Part shown: positions 8,710 to 17,704 of the stretch, piece after piece
Layout of the letters: each line of letters opens with the position of its first letter
Numbering within the stretch: position 1 is the first letter of the stretch
Assembly (NCBI GenBank): GCA_017640685.1
Contig: JAEPQF010000007.1
Location: 1 to 43,224, forward strand
Source: Hyphomicrobiales bacterium
GTDB lineage: Bacteria; Pseudomonadota; Alphaproteobacteria; Rhizobiales; HXMU1428-3
Length of the DNA stretch: 43,224 bases
Direction: 5' to 3'
Translations under genes and position numbers: made by a program
Notes under the pieces: generated by a model
What the model was told of the DNA's origin: nothing
Seen by the model: the letters and a program-made list of their open reading frames with translations, nothing else
Databases searched by the model: none

Positions 8710-8747
8710 AAATCATCCCTCATTGAACGAAACTGAACGAACAAAAC

Positions 8748-9608
8748 TTAACTTGTTTTATCTTCTTTTACCGAACGGATCGGATTTAACCAAGTCACCA
8801 TGACAAAAGAAATAATCATTAATAAATACCAAGACCCAAGCTTGCCAAACGATACCATCTGCCAGCCATTAGTCTGGTTAGGATATTGCCAGGCTTTGGC
8901 AAGGGTTCCTATTTGCTCACCAAACCAAATAAAAATTGCCACAAGCAAAAAGCCAAACAACAAAGGCATCCAATAATGATTACGATCAACCCTGAAATAA
9001 ACCCGTGTTTTAAAATATATTATTCCAAGAGCCATAAACAACCCCCAGCGAATATCAGGCAAATAATGATGAGTAAAGAAATTTAAATAGATAAGTACAG
9101 CAATAACATTGGTTTGCCAAAGAGGTGGGTAACCTTCGAAACGAAAATCAAAGGCCCGCCAAACTCGTGCCATGTAAGACCCTACGGCCGAATACATAAA
9201 CCCTGAAAATAACGGCACTCCCCCAATATAAAAAATACACTCTTCCGGATAGACCCAAGATCCCATCGCCGTTTTAAAAATCTCCATAGCTGTGCCAACA
9301 ATGTGAAACAGCAAAATAATTTTAGCTTCTTCCCAGGTCTCAAGCTTAAAAAGCAACAAACTTCCTTGAATTAAAAGCGCTGCAATAAATAAAAAATCAT
9401 ACCGATGGAGATAATCAGAGCCTGGATACCAGACCGAGGAGAGCAAAATAAAGCCCAGCAACAAACCACCAAACAATGCAGCCCAAGCTTGTTTCATTCC
9501 AAAAAGAACAAATTCAAATAGAGCAAAACTGACTTTGTTTTTTGCAGCTTTTTCCCGTAAACGATCAAAAATTTGAGGTCGTTTAATAATATATTTAAAA
9601 GATGCCAT
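8748..9608 (-). CDS. DUF817 multipass membrane protein
   Basis: A 286-residue integral membrane protein with about eight hydrophobic segments. Motifs KLETWEEAKIILLFHIVGTAMEIFKT, WVYPE and PLFSGFMYSAVGSYMARVWR match what I recall of the DUF817 family, whose function is unknown. The conserved Glu, His and Lys residues inside membrane segments suggest a functional pore or catalytic site rather than a simple anchor, which is inference. It is the first gene of a probable two- or three-gene unit with the hydrolase and mscS. Confidence 0.8.
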   Translation of the reverse strand: MASFKYIIKRPQIFDRLREKAAKNKVSFALFEFVLFGMKQAWAALFGGLLLGFILLSSVWYPGSDYLHRYDFLFIAALLIQGSLLLFKLETWEEAKIILLFHIVGTAMEIFKTAMGSWVYPEECIFYIGGVPLFSGFMYSAVGSYMARVWRAFDFRFEGYPPLWQTNVIAVLIYLNFFTHHYLPDIRWGLFMALGIIYFKTRVYFRVDRNHYWMPLLFGFLLVAIFIWFGEQIGTLAKAWQYPNQTNGWQMVSFGKLGSWYLLMIISFVMVTWLNPIRSVKEDKTS

Positions 9609-9681
9609 CCCTTAGAAAATCCCTCAATAGTACTAGGCCGTAAACTCCGGAACGTAACCTGCACATAGAATGAGACAAAAC

Positions 9682-9716
9682 AAAGCCGCCATCAAAAATT
9701 TCCGATGGCGGCTTTT
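9682..9716 (-). terminator. Intrinsic terminator of the pnt operon
   Basis: Perfect 9-bp GC-rich arms GCCGCCATC (9685-9693) and GATGGCGGC (9704-9712), flanked by AAA/TTT, lie 31 bp beyond the pntB stop. On the minus strand the stem is followed by TTTGTTTTG. Confidence 0.85.
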
Positions 9717-9746
9717 ATCATTTTAACAATACAAGCTAGCTTGTTA

Positions 9747-11144
9747 TTAGAGTGATTTAACAATGTCTTCTGTCATCTTTTTCGCATCGCCAAGAAGCAT
9801 CATTGTGTTATCACGATAGAACAAAGTGTTATCAATACCAGCATAACCTGATGCCAGCGAACGCTTGTTAAACATCACAGTACCAGCCTTCCAAACTTCA
9901 AGAACTGGCATACCATAAATTGGAGATTGCGGATCTTCAAGCGCTGCTGGGTTGGTCACGTCATTCGCACCGATTACATAAACCACATCAGCCTGAGCAA
10001 AATCACTATTGATATCTTCAAGTTCAAACACTTCATCATAAGGCACATTCGCCTCAGCCAAGAGCACATTCATGTGACCAGGCATACGCCCCGCAACCGG
10101 ATGAATAGCATAAGCCACATCAACACCAGCCGCTTTCAGCTCATCACCCATCTCACGAAGAGCGTGTTGAGCTTGCGCCACTGCCATACCATAACCAGGG
10201 ACGATAATAACTTTACCAGCATTTTTCATAATAAACGCCGCATCATCAGCCGAACCTTGTTTCACTGTGCGTTGAACACCATCATCACCAGCTGGGCCTC
10301 CAGCTTCACCACCAAAGCCGCCAAGAATAACAGAGATAAATGAACGGTTCATGCCCTTACACATGATGTAAGAAAGAATAGCACCTGATGAACCAACCAA
10401 AGCACCTGTGATAATCAAAGCTGCATTACCAAGAGTAAAACCAATACCAGCTGCCGCCCAACCAGAATAAGAGTTAAGCATCGACACAACCACAGGCATA
10501 TCAGCACCACCAATTGGAATGATGATAAGAACACCAAAGATAAAAGCGGTGATCACAAGCGCCCAGAAAGTAAATTCTGTTTGACCAACGATCAGCATAT
10601 AGATGAGGTAAATCATGCCGAGGAAAAGCGCGATATTAATCAAATGGCGACCAGGCAACATAATAGGCGCGCCAGACATACGGCCATCAAGTTTAGCAAA
10701 CGCAATCACAGAACCAGTAAAGGTAATCGCACCAATCGCAGCACCCAATGACATTTCAATAATACTAGCCGCATTGATATTCCCAAATTGACCAATCCCA
10801 AAAGCTTCAGGCGCATAGTAAGCAGCTGCTGCCACAAACACAGCAGCAAGACCAACAAGACTATGAAATGCAGCAACAAGTTGCGGCATTGCGGTCATCG
10901 GAATTTTCTTGGCAATAATCGCGCCGATCAATCCACCAACACCAAGACCAGCTAAAATCATCAACCATGACATATTGGAAATTGAAGGAACAGCAGCCAA
11001 GGTGGTTACAATGGCAATGGCCATACCAACCATACCAAAGAAGTTACCCTGACGAGAAGAAGCTGGGCTAGAAAGACCTCTAAGACTTAAAATAAAAAGC
11101 ACACCCGAGGCCAGATAAAGACAAGCAATTAGATCTGGAGACAT
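9747..11144 (-). CDS. pntB: NAD(P) transhydrogenase subunit beta
   Basis: A 465-residue membrane subunit of the proton-translocating transhydrogenase, which uses the proton gradient to reduce NADP+ with NADH. The N-terminal two thirds holds about nine membrane helices. The C-terminal NADP(H)-binding domain III starts near residue 290, with GYGMAVAQAQHALREM as the dinucleotide-binding loop, then HPVAGRMPGHMNVLLAEA and VIGANDVTNPAA. It is the last gene of pntAA-pntAB-pntB, 96 bp after pntAB, and is followed by a strong terminator. The ATG has AAGGAT upstream. Confidence 0.96.
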   Translation of the reverse strand: MSPDLIACLYLASGVLFILSLRGLSSPASSRQGNFFGMVGMAIAIVTTLAAVPSISNMSWLMILAGLGVGGLIGAIIAKKIPMTAMPQLVAAFHSLVGLAAVFVAAAAYYAPEAFGIGQFGNINAASIIEMSLGAAIGAITFTGSVIAFAKLDGRMSGAPIMLPGRHLINIALFLGMIYLIYMLIVGQTEFTFWALVITAFIFGVLIIIPIGGADMPVVVSMLNSYSGWAAAGIGFTLGNAALIITGALVGSSGAILSYIMCKGMNRSFISVILGGFGGEAGGPAGDDGVQRTVKQGSADDAAFIMKNAGKVIIVPGYGMAVAQAQHALREMGDELKAAGVDVAYAIHPVAGRMPGHMNVLLAEANVPYDEVFELEDINSDFAQADVVYVIGANDVTNPAALEDPQSPIYGMPVLEVWKAGTVMFNKRSLASGYAGIDNTLFYRDNTMMLLGDAKKMTEDIVKSL

Positions 11145-11240
11145 AAAATTAATCCTTTAAAACACAATCACTTATCAAAAACGAATTGTGCATCAAACAA
11201 AGGCTAAAACATCATCAATTTCTATTTAAGAATGATGGTC

Positions 11241-11621
11241 CTAGCGGTCCTTTTTCTTATACATGGCCAACATGCGCTGCGTCACAAGGAAGCCACCAAA
11301 AATATTGATCGCCGCCATAACAAGCGCTAGAAACCCGAAAATATTTGCAGCACCAAGGCCACTGCTATCAACAGCAACAGCTAAAAGTGCACCCACAACA
11401 ATCACAGACGAAATTGCGTTAGTCACAGCCATCAGCGGTGTATGAAGCGCAGGCGTAACAGCCCAAACTACAAAATAACCAACAAAAATCGCCAATACGA
11501 AAATTGCGAAAAGGTACGTAAAAGAGCTCACATCTGAGCCTGCACCTGCCGCCAAAGCTGGGTTAGCGCTCAAAATAATCGCACCAACAAAGCTCAATAA
11601 TGAAAGGACTGCTTTAGTCAT
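11241..11621 (-). CDS. pntAB: NAD(P) transhydrogenase subunit alpha, membrane part
   Basis: A 126-residue membrane subunit with an N-terminal signal-like hydrophobic segment and three further helices, matching the C-terminal membrane portion of PntA that alphaproteobacteria encode as a separate gene. Motifs [27 protein letters not shown] and [16 protein letters not shown] are typical. Its ATG overlaps the stop codon of pntAA by one base (TAATG), which points to translational coupling. Confidence 0.95.
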   Translation of the reverse strand: MTKAVLSLLSFVGAIILSANPALAAGAGSDVSSFTYLFAIFVLAIFVGYFVVWAVTPALHTPLMAVTNAISSVIVVGALLAVAVDSSGLGAANIFGFLALVMAAINIFGGFLVTQRMLAMYKKKDR

Positions 11622-12757
11622 TAGCTTGTCTCCCCTGTTAATCTGGGATGAACAATTTTACCATCATTAGTCACCAAAGTGCCCTGAATGATTTCATCCT
11701 CAAAATCAATTTTCAAACCCTCTTCCTTGTCAATCATTAGAGCTAGGAAGTTATAAAGGTTTTTCGCATAAAGGCTGGTAGCATTGCCCGCAAGAGCTCC
11801 AGGAATGTTAAGCGGCCCCATAATAAGAACGCCATTTTCATTAACTATCTCACCTGGTTTTGCCAATTCGCAGTTACCGCCGCGCTCAACAGCCATATCG
11901 TAAATGATAGAGCCAGTTGCCATAGAGCGAACCATGTCAGCACTAATCAATTTAGGTGCCGGACGCCCTGGAATAAGCGCTGTTGTAATCACAATATCCT
12001 GGTTTTTAATGTGGTTCGCAACAAGTTCAGCTTGCTCACGCTTATAGTCATCAGACATCTCTTTGGCGTAACCACCAGCGGTTTCTGCTTCCTTAAATTC
12101 ATCATTCTCAACAGCAATGAATTTACCACCAAGACTTTCAACTTGCTCTTTCGCAGCCGGGCGAACGTCTGTCGCTGTCACAATCGCGCCAAGGCGTTTG
12201 GCTGTCGCAATCGCTTGCAAACCAGCAACACCAGCACCCATCACAAACACTTTCGCAGGCGGCACCGTGCCAGCAGCCGTCATCATCATCGGCATCGCTT
12301 GTGTAAAGTGAGCTGCTGAATCAATCACAGCCTTATAACCGGCAAGGTTAGATTGAGATGACAAAACGTCCATTGATTGTGCTCTCGTAATCCGAGGCAT
12401 AAACTCCATAGCGAACGCTTTTATCTTCTTAGAGGCCAAAACTTCAAGCTCTTGAGTATCATCATGGGGGTTAAGAATAGCTGCAACCACAGTCCCCTCA
12501 CCCATCAGCTCTATTTCTTCACTAGTAGGGCGAAGAACTTTTAATACAATATCGGCGCCTGTCAGTGTTTCAGATAAAGACCCAGCTATTGTGGCTCCCA
12601 TCTCTTCAAATTCTGTATCCAAAATATTAGACGACACACCAGCGCCAGTTTGAATACGAACATCACACCCAAGGGCAACATATTTTTTCACCGTTTCAGG
12701 TGAGATCGCAGCACGTGGCTCGCCAACACCTTCAACAGGAACGGCAATAGTAACCAT
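11621..12757 (-). CDS. pntAA: NAD(P) transhydrogenase subunit alpha, NAD-binding part
   Basis: A 378-residue soluble NAD(H)-binding domain I of transhydrogenase, related to alanine dehydrogenase. It shows the Rossmann motif [18 protein letters not shown] and then [18 protein letters not shown] and [11 protein letters not shown]-like sequence. I chose the ATG at 12755-12757 because GGAG lies 6 bases upstream and the protein then begins MVTIAVP, like family members; an ATG 12 bases earlier has a poor site. The split into pntAA and pntAB is normal for alphaproteobacteria. The enzyme supplies NADPH. Confidence 0.95.
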   Translation of the reverse strand: MVTIAVPVEGVGEPRAAISPETVKKYVALGCDVRIQTGAGVSSNILDTEFEEMGATIAGSLSETLTGADIVLKVLRPTSEEIELMGEGTVVAAILNPHDDTQELEVLASKKIKAFAMEFMPRITRAQSMDVLSSQSNLAGYKAVIDSAAHFTQAMPMMMTAAGTVPPAKVFVMGAGVAGLQAIATAKRLGAIVTATDVRPAAKEQVESLGGKFIAVENDEFKEAETAGGYAKEMSDDYKREQAELVANHIKNQDIVITTALIPGRPAPKLISADMVRSMATGSIIYDMAVERGGNCELAKPGEIVNENGVLIMGPLNIPGALAGNATSLYAKNLYNFLALMIDKEEGLKIDFEDEIIQGTLVTNDGKIVHPRLTGETS

Positions 12758-12934
12758 TACCGGCTCCATTCTTTAGTTAAATTAAATGTTTAATACTTCA
12801 TCAATTTAACCAGCATTAAGTTCTTAAGTGAAAGTAACACCAATCAAAAAGACACAAAAATACCCTTACCAACGACAAGCAAATTGCCACCGGTCAAAAA
12901 AACAACAAAATCCAAGAGTTAAAATGGCCCCGCT

Positions 12935-13078
12935 TTAAACGAGAAAAAACGCCATTCCGACTAAAACAGCAATTAGAGCTACTGTGCAATAAATTGTGCC
13001 CTTAATAAACCCATTGTAAGTACGCTCATGTTCAGCGTAATCCATGGCAGGATGGCCATTAGACGTATCAATGCTCAT
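12935..13078 (-). CDS. aa3-type cytochrome c oxidase subunit IV (47 residues)
   Basis: A 47-residue protein reading MSIDTSNGHPAMDYAEHERT and ending in one membrane helix (about 27-46). The MDYAEHERTYNGFIK stretch is the signature of the small bacterial aa3 oxidase subunit IV (COX4_pro_2 type). The ATG at 13076-13078 has GAGGG 7 bases upstream. The gene lies about 180 bp before pntAA on the same strand, an arrangement I recall from other Hyphomicrobiales, so it may share the pnt promoter. No other oxidase gene is nearby. The subunit is dispensable in Paracoccus-type enzymes and its role is unclear. Confidence 0.9.
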   Translation of the reverse strand: MSIDTSNGHPAMDYAEHERTYNGFIKGTIYCTVALIAVLVGMAFFLV

Positions 13079-13371
13079 TCTACAACCCTCTATTCTTTTT
13101 TTACGTTGTCTCACAATTGAAACTTATAGAAACATATAACCAAATGTGAGTTCAAATGAAATCAGCCATTATGCGAATAATAAGTCGATCAAACGCAGAT
13201 TTAGCGGACAAGTCCTCTTTTTTAATCACCAAGAGCACATTTCGCAAGTCTCCACCTGCTACAAAATAACGCAGATAGAGGCAAAATGACTTAGAACTTT
13301 AGCCCAGTTTTTATTTATAAAGCCGTTTTTTATCATTTTTTTCAAAATGACTGCCTAAATATCAAGCACTT
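13079..13371. other. AT-rich gap between the pnt region and pepF
   Basis: No gene is visible in either strand beyond very short frames. The stretch should hold the promoter of the subunit IV/pnt unit and the 3' untranslated end of pepF. I could not identify clear -35/-10 boxes. Confidence 0.3.
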
Positions 13372-13384
13372 TTAGAGTGCTTGA
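13362..13384 (-). terminator. Hairpin overlapping the pepF stop codon
   Basis: Perfect 9-bp arms TCAAGCACT (13362-13370) and AGTGCTTGA (13376-13384) with a 5-base loop. The pepF stop codon falls inside the hairpin. On the minus strand the stem is followed by TATTTAGG, a poor T-run, so termination would be weak or the stem may only stabilise the transcript. Confidence 0.45.
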
Positions 13385-15249
13385 TCGAGCTTTTCTAATT
13401 CATCAATCATATTTTCAATAACAGATAATCCACGATCCCAAAAAGAAGGATCGGAAGCATCAAGACCAAAAGGCGCAAGCAATTCTTTATGGTGCTTTGT
13501 CCCTCCAGCGCTGAGCATCTCAAAATATTTCTCCTGAAAACCCTCCTCAGCATCTGCATAAACAGCATAAAGAGAATTCACCAAACAATCACCAAACGCA
13601 TAAGCATAAACATAAAATGGCGCATGAATGAAATGCGGCACATAACTCCAATAAGTGCCATACCCTTCACTCAAGCGAATAGCAGGACCAAGGCTCTCTC
13701 CCTGCACTTCAATCCAAAAATCATTTAATTGCTCAGAAGTGAGTTCACCATTCCGGCGCGCTTCATGAACTTTGCGCTCAAAACAATAAAACGCAATTTG
13801 CCGCACAACCGTGTTGATCATATCTTCAACTTTTGCCGCCAAAAGAGAATGTCTCTCAACATCATTTTGTGCTTTTTTCAATTGAGCTTGGAAAGTTAAC
13901 ATCTCACCAAATACACTGGCCGTTTCTGCAAGTGTCAGTGGTGTCGGCGCCATCAAAGCTCCTTGTTTACCAGCTAAGACCTGATGCACTCCATGGCCCA
14001 ATTCATGCGCTAAAGTTTGCACATCACGAGGTTTGCCTTGATAATTAATCAAAACAAAGGGGTGCGCACTTGGCACCGTTGGATGAGAAAAAGCTCCTTG
14101 CGCTTTTCCTGGGCGCAAAGGCGCATCAATCCAGTTTTTATCAAAAAACTGCTGAGCAATGTCTTTCATCTCTGGTGCAAACCCATGATAGGCTGAAAGC
14201 ACCGTATCTTGAGCCTCTGCCCAGGGGATGCTGCGCTGACTATCATTCGGCAATGGGGCATTTCTATCCCAATAATCCATAACATCAACACCAAGCCACT
14301 TCGCTTTCAAACTATAATAACGATGAGATATCCGGTCATATTTAGAGCGAACCGCTGAAACAAGCGCATCAACCACCTCCCGCTCAACCCGGTTTGAAAG
14401 ATGCCGACTATCTGCCACATCCTCAAATTTCCGCCAACGATCAGCGATTTCTTTATCTTTTGCCAATGTATTCGTAATCTGAGTGAAAAGCCGCTTCTCT
14501 TTATCGAGCACAACCTCAACAGCTTCAGCCGCGATACGTCTTTTTTCTCCATCAGGAGATTGAAGTAGATTAAGAGTTGGCTCCAGCGCCAATGTTTCAT
14601 CTCCAACTTCAAAACGAAGAGAAGTCATAGTCTCATTGAAAAGCCGTGACCATGCACCCCGACCCACAACAGATTTATCATGAAACAGTTTTTCTAAATC
14701 ATCAGAAAGCTGATAGGGGCGCTCATATAAAAGGTCATCAATCCAAGGCTTATAGTGAGCAAGCTCTTCATTTTCGAGTAATTTTTCAATTTGAGCATCT
14801 TCAAGGCGATTAAATTCTAATCCGAAAAACAAGAGATTAGAGCTGATAGATGTAATCTGCTCCATAAGATCACCATGCAATTTTGCATGTACCGGATTTT
14901 CATTGTCACTCGAATATAAAAGTTGCCCATAAGAAGCAATCCGCCCTAATTTATCATTCAAAGCTTCATATCGTTGAACCGCTTTGTGAAGCGCCGCGCC
15001 GCCATCTTCTTTGGAAGCAATCTCAGCAATCTTTCCCTGAAAATCAGATTGAAATGATACCGCCTCTTCTTGAGAGTGCTTCAAATCCGCCTGCAATTGA
15101 GATGACTGAGGCCCATCATAAAGATCTGTCAAATCCCATTCTGGCATAGCGCCAAGATCAACATCACCTTCACTTAAAGCTACATCAGTTGACGAAAAGT
15201 TCGCGTTAGAATTAACCCCGTCAAACACTCTAAAATTATTAGAATTCAC
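13372..15249 (-). CDS. pepF: Oligoendopeptidase F (peptidase family M3)
   Basis: A 625-residue cytosolic metallopeptidase of the M3/thimet family. The zinc motif HELGH is at 415-419, inside LAHELGHGVHQVLAG, with the expected downstream glutamate in LAETASVFGE. Length and flanking motifs (FSHPTVPSAHPFVLINY, FIHAPFYVYAYAFGD) match PepF/M3 proteins, which cut short peptides. The start is a GTG at 15247-15249 with AAGGA upstream; an overlapping ATG in another frame stops after six codons. The gene is divergent from the sigma-54 regulator. Confidence 0.95.
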   Translation of the reverse strand: MNSNNFRVFDGVNSNANFSSTDVALSEGDVDLGAMPEWDLTDLYDGPQSSQLQADLKHSQEEAVSFQSDFQGKIAEIASKEDGGAALHKAVQRYEALNDKLGRIASYGQLLYSSDNENPVHAKLHGDLMEQITSISSNLLFFGLEFNRLEDAQIEKLLENEELAHYKPWIDDLLYERPYQLSDDLEKLFHDKSVVGRGAWSRLFNETMTSLRFEVGDETLALEPTLNLLQSPDGEKRRIAAEAVEVVLDKEKRLFTQITNTLAKDKEIADRWRKFEDVADSRHLSNRVEREVVDALVSAVRSKYDRISHRYYSLKAKWLGVDVMDYWDRNAPLPNDSQRSIPWAEAQDTVLSAYHGFAPEMKDIAQQFFDKNWIDAPLRPGKAQGAFSHPTVPSAHPFVLINYQGKPRDVQTLAHELGHGVHQVLAGKQGALMAPTPLTLAETASVFGEMLTFQAQLKKAQNDVERHSLLAAKVEDMINTVVRQIAFYCFERKVHEARRNGELTSEQLNDFWIEVQGESLGPAIRLSEGYGTYWSYVPHFIHAPFYVYAYAFGDCLVNSLYAVYADAEEGFQEKYFEMLSAGGTKHHKELLAPFGLDASDPSFWDRGLSVIENMIDELEKLDQAL

Positions 15250-15634
15250 TCTTATTCATCCTTGAAACAAAAAGCCCTTATCTAAAATCGCCCTAAATTT
15301 AGACACTTAAAAACGATCTTAAGATACACCTTAAAATGGCAATTAAACTTAAAATTATCCTGTGATTTGCCCCATTCTAACCCATCACGATACATTCGAC
15401 CATCCATTGAAATCGGAAAATTTTACCCAGTTCGATCAAAAATCAGTCAAAAATAAACGACTTATTTACTCTTATTGTCCAACATGGGCGAAGTAATGTT
15501 GAGTAATGGCCTTTTTTACCGGGTGCAAGAAATCAAAGATTTATCTCTTTAAATTGTTAAAAAAGAGATGGTCTTTTCAGTAACGAATTTCCAGGTAAAT
15601 CGGGTCACTAAAGTAAAGAGTAGAGTGATAGAGT
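15250..15634. other. Divergent intergenic region with an inverted repeat
   Basis: No gene is seen. The region must hold promoters for pepF and for the response regulator. It contains an inverted repeat ATCTCTTT (15543-15550) and AAAGAGAT (15562-15569), 66 bp before the regulator start, which could be a 5' leader hairpin or a protein site. Several TTAA pairs around 15310-15350 have 8-bp rather than 7-bp spacing, so I do not call CtrA sites. Confidence 0.35.
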
Positions 15635-17155
15635 ATGCCGCAATGCGTTCTTATTGTAGACGATGATCCTGCGCAACGCAGAATCTTGTGTGAAGCCATT
15701 AAACGCCTCGGGTTCGGAACAAAAATGGCTGAAGGTGGCGAGCAAGCCATCAGCATCATGGAAAGTCCTGAAAAAGAGCAAATTTCGCTCATCTTGCTAG
15801 ACCTAGTCATGCCAAATATCGACGGTCACGCAGTTCTTGCCCATTTGAAAAAAATCAATGCAAGCCAACCCGTTATCGTTCAAACGGCCAACGGCAGCAT
15901 CGATATTGCCATTGAAGCTATGAGAGCAGGTGCCTCAGATTTCGTAGTCAAACCTGTTAGTTTAGAGCGCTTAGAAGTTTCAATTAAAAATGCTATGAAA
16001 ATCGAAGCCCTTACCGTTGAGATTTCACGCATCAAACGCAAAAACGAAGGTACAATGACCTTCGAAAACCTCATCTCTTCCGGCAAAAACTTAAGCCGTG
16101 TCATTGAACTTGGACGCAGAGCAGCAAGTTCCAATATTCCTGTTTTGATTGAAGGTGAAAGCGGCGTTGGTAAAGAAATGATCGCCCGCGCCATCCAAGG
16201 TGAAAGCGAACGCCAAGGCAAACCGTTTATCACAGTCAATTGCGGTGCTATTCCAGAAAACCTAATTGAAAGCATTCTCTTTGGTCATGAAAAAGGAGCC
16301 TTCACGGGCGCCACAGAAAAAAGAACCGGTAAATTTGAAGAAGCCAATGGCGGCACTCTCTTCCTTGATGAGGTCGGTGAACTTCCATTAGACGCCCAAG
16401 TAAAATTACTACGTGCTCTTCAAGAAGGTGAAGTTGACCCAGTTGGCGCAAAACGCCCAGTAAAAGTAGATTTTCGCCTCATTTCTGCAACGAATAAAGA
16501 CATGATTAAACTGGTCCAGGAAGGCAAATTCAGAGAAGATTTATATTACCGTCTAAATGTCTTTCCAATCATGGTCCCACCATTAAGCCAAAGACTTGAA
16601 GACGTAGCTGACTTGGCTAATCATTTCATTCTTCGCTTCGCAAGTGAAGAAGGCAAAAAAATAACGGGTCTAGAGCCCCAAGCCTTAAAACTTCTACAAA
16701 GCTACAATTGGCCAGGCAATGTCCGTCAACTTGAAAACACAATTTTCAGAGCGGTTGTATTAGCAGATACACCAATTCTAACAGTCAACGAATTCCCTCA
16801 AATTGCAACACATGTAGAAGGCTTTGAGTTAGAAATACCATCACTTCCTGAAACGACAGAAAGTGAAACACCTCTATACACAGGCCCGGCTATGATTGGT
16901 GAAGAAGAAGAAGCCCCTCAAATGGTCGCCATGGAAGAAACAAACACAGGCCATCCACCTGTTGGTATCCGTGTAATGACTGATGCAGGCGACATTAGAG
17001 CTTTAGAAGCAGTTGAAGCAGATATGATCCGCTTAGCTCTTGGTAGATACCGTGGGCATATGACTGATATTGCTAAACATTTAGGAATTGGCCGCTCAAC
17101 TCTTTATAGAAAAATGAGAGAAATCGGCTTGCAACCTAAAACAAGCGAAAGTTGA
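15635..17155 (+). CDS. Sigma-54-dependent response regulator, TacA-like
   Basis: A 506-residue NtrC-family activator. The receiver domain (1-120) has the acidic cluster DDD, phospho-acceptor Asp56 in LLDLVMP, Thr84 and Lys106. The AAA+ domain has Walker A GESGVGKE (174-181), the sigma-54 contact loop GAFTGA (221-226) and Walker B LFLDEVGE (242-249), then RLNVFPI and the sensor region [12 protein letters not shown] Fis-type helix-turn-helix ([22 protein letters not shown]) ends the protein. All catalytic residues are intact. It resembles Caulobacter TacA most closely by memory. Targets are unknown; a -24/-12 promoter in this window lies at the right edge. The ATG has only a weak purine stretch upstream. 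Confidence 0.93.
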   Translation: MPQCVLIVDDDPAQRRILCEAIKRLGFGTKMAEGGEQAISIMESPEKEQISLILLDLVMPNIDGHAVLAHLKKINASQPVIVQTANGSIDIAIEAMRAGASDFVVKPVSLERLEVSIKNAMKIEALTVEISRIKRKNEGTMTFENLISSGKNLSRVIELGRRAASSNIPVLIEGESGVGKEMIARAIQGESERQGKPFITVNCGAIPENLIESILFGHEKGAFTGATEKRTGKFEEANGGTLFLDEVGELPLDAQVKLLRALQEGEVDPVGAKRPVKVDFRLISATNKDMIKLVQEGKFREDLYYRLNVFPIMVPPLSQRLEDVADLANHFILRFASEEGKKITGLEPQALKLLQSYNWPGNVRQLENTIFRAVVLADTPILTVNEFPQIATHVEGFELEIPSLPETTESETPLYTGPAMIGEEEEAPQMVAMEETNTGHPPVGIRVMTDAGDIRALEAVEADMIRLALGRYRGHMTDIAKHLGIGRSTLYRKMREIGLQPKTSES

Positions 17156-17182
17156 TAAATTTTATCAAAATTAAATCTAGAT

Positions 17183-17228
17183 AAAGAGCGATATATTGCA
17201 ATTTTTTAATTTGTATATGCGCTCTTTT
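17183..17228 (+). terminator. Intrinsic terminator of the response regulator
   Basis: Arms AAAGAGCG (17183-17190) and CGCTCTTT (17220-17227), extended by ATATA/TATAT with a one-base bulge, followed by T then C. It begins 28 bp after the regulator's stop codon. Confidence 0.75.
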
Positions 17229-17704
17229 CTATGTCACTTTTACAACAGGTTATAAGAGAAGACAAAGAAGCAGTGAATAGCCTTATGTTTGCCTCTTTCA
17301 CTCTTAGAGCTCTCAGCATATACTCTGTCACAATTAGACGGGCAAAATGCGGAAAAATAACGGGCAAACAAACATTTGAATTAAAAAAACAAATGTTTTC
17401 AAGAAGATATATAAATCTCTCTAAAACCGACATCATTCATCTTAATTTATCCCAATTAGGAAGATTAAAATGAAAGAGAGGAATTATCTTGGAGCTAGAC
17501 ACGAATTATTGAACCAAATAGCCTGTAAAAACGTCTAAGCTTGTATAAAATTAATAATCAAGGAAACCTTGAGTTTTAGATTGTGTGCAACCTAAGCTTG
17601 ACTAAAGTGATTGAAAATTAAACTGAATAAAGTGTTTTACACCTAAGATAATCTAGATATAGGTGTGGCGATCTAAAATACGATAGAAATTGAGGACGAA
17701 ATTC
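17229..17704. other. Long gap before the L,D-transpeptidase with two inverted repeats
   Basis: About 475 bp without a convincing gene. Short open frames on both strands (for example 17231-17473 plus) have no recognisable product and no good ribosome site. One inverted repeat is AAACATTTG (17370-17378)/CAAATGTTT (17390-17398). The second is ACACCTA (17639-17645)/TAGGTGT (17660-17666), ending 38 bp before the ldt start. The second is well placed to be an operator or leader structure of the transpeptidase gene. Confidence 0.4.

Noticed and set aside
12011-12319. Open frames opposite pntAA
   Set aside because: Antisense shadows of a strongly conserved gene; no domain and no ribosome site.
15305-15355. 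Possible CtrA boxes (paired TTAA) upstream of the regulator
   Set aside because: Spacing between the TTAA halves is 8, not the required 7, and the region is AT-rich so chance matches are expected.
17206-17473. Two overlapping frames, one per strand, in the gap after the response regulator
   Set aside because: Neither has a recognisable product or good start signal; one overlaps the regulator's terminator.
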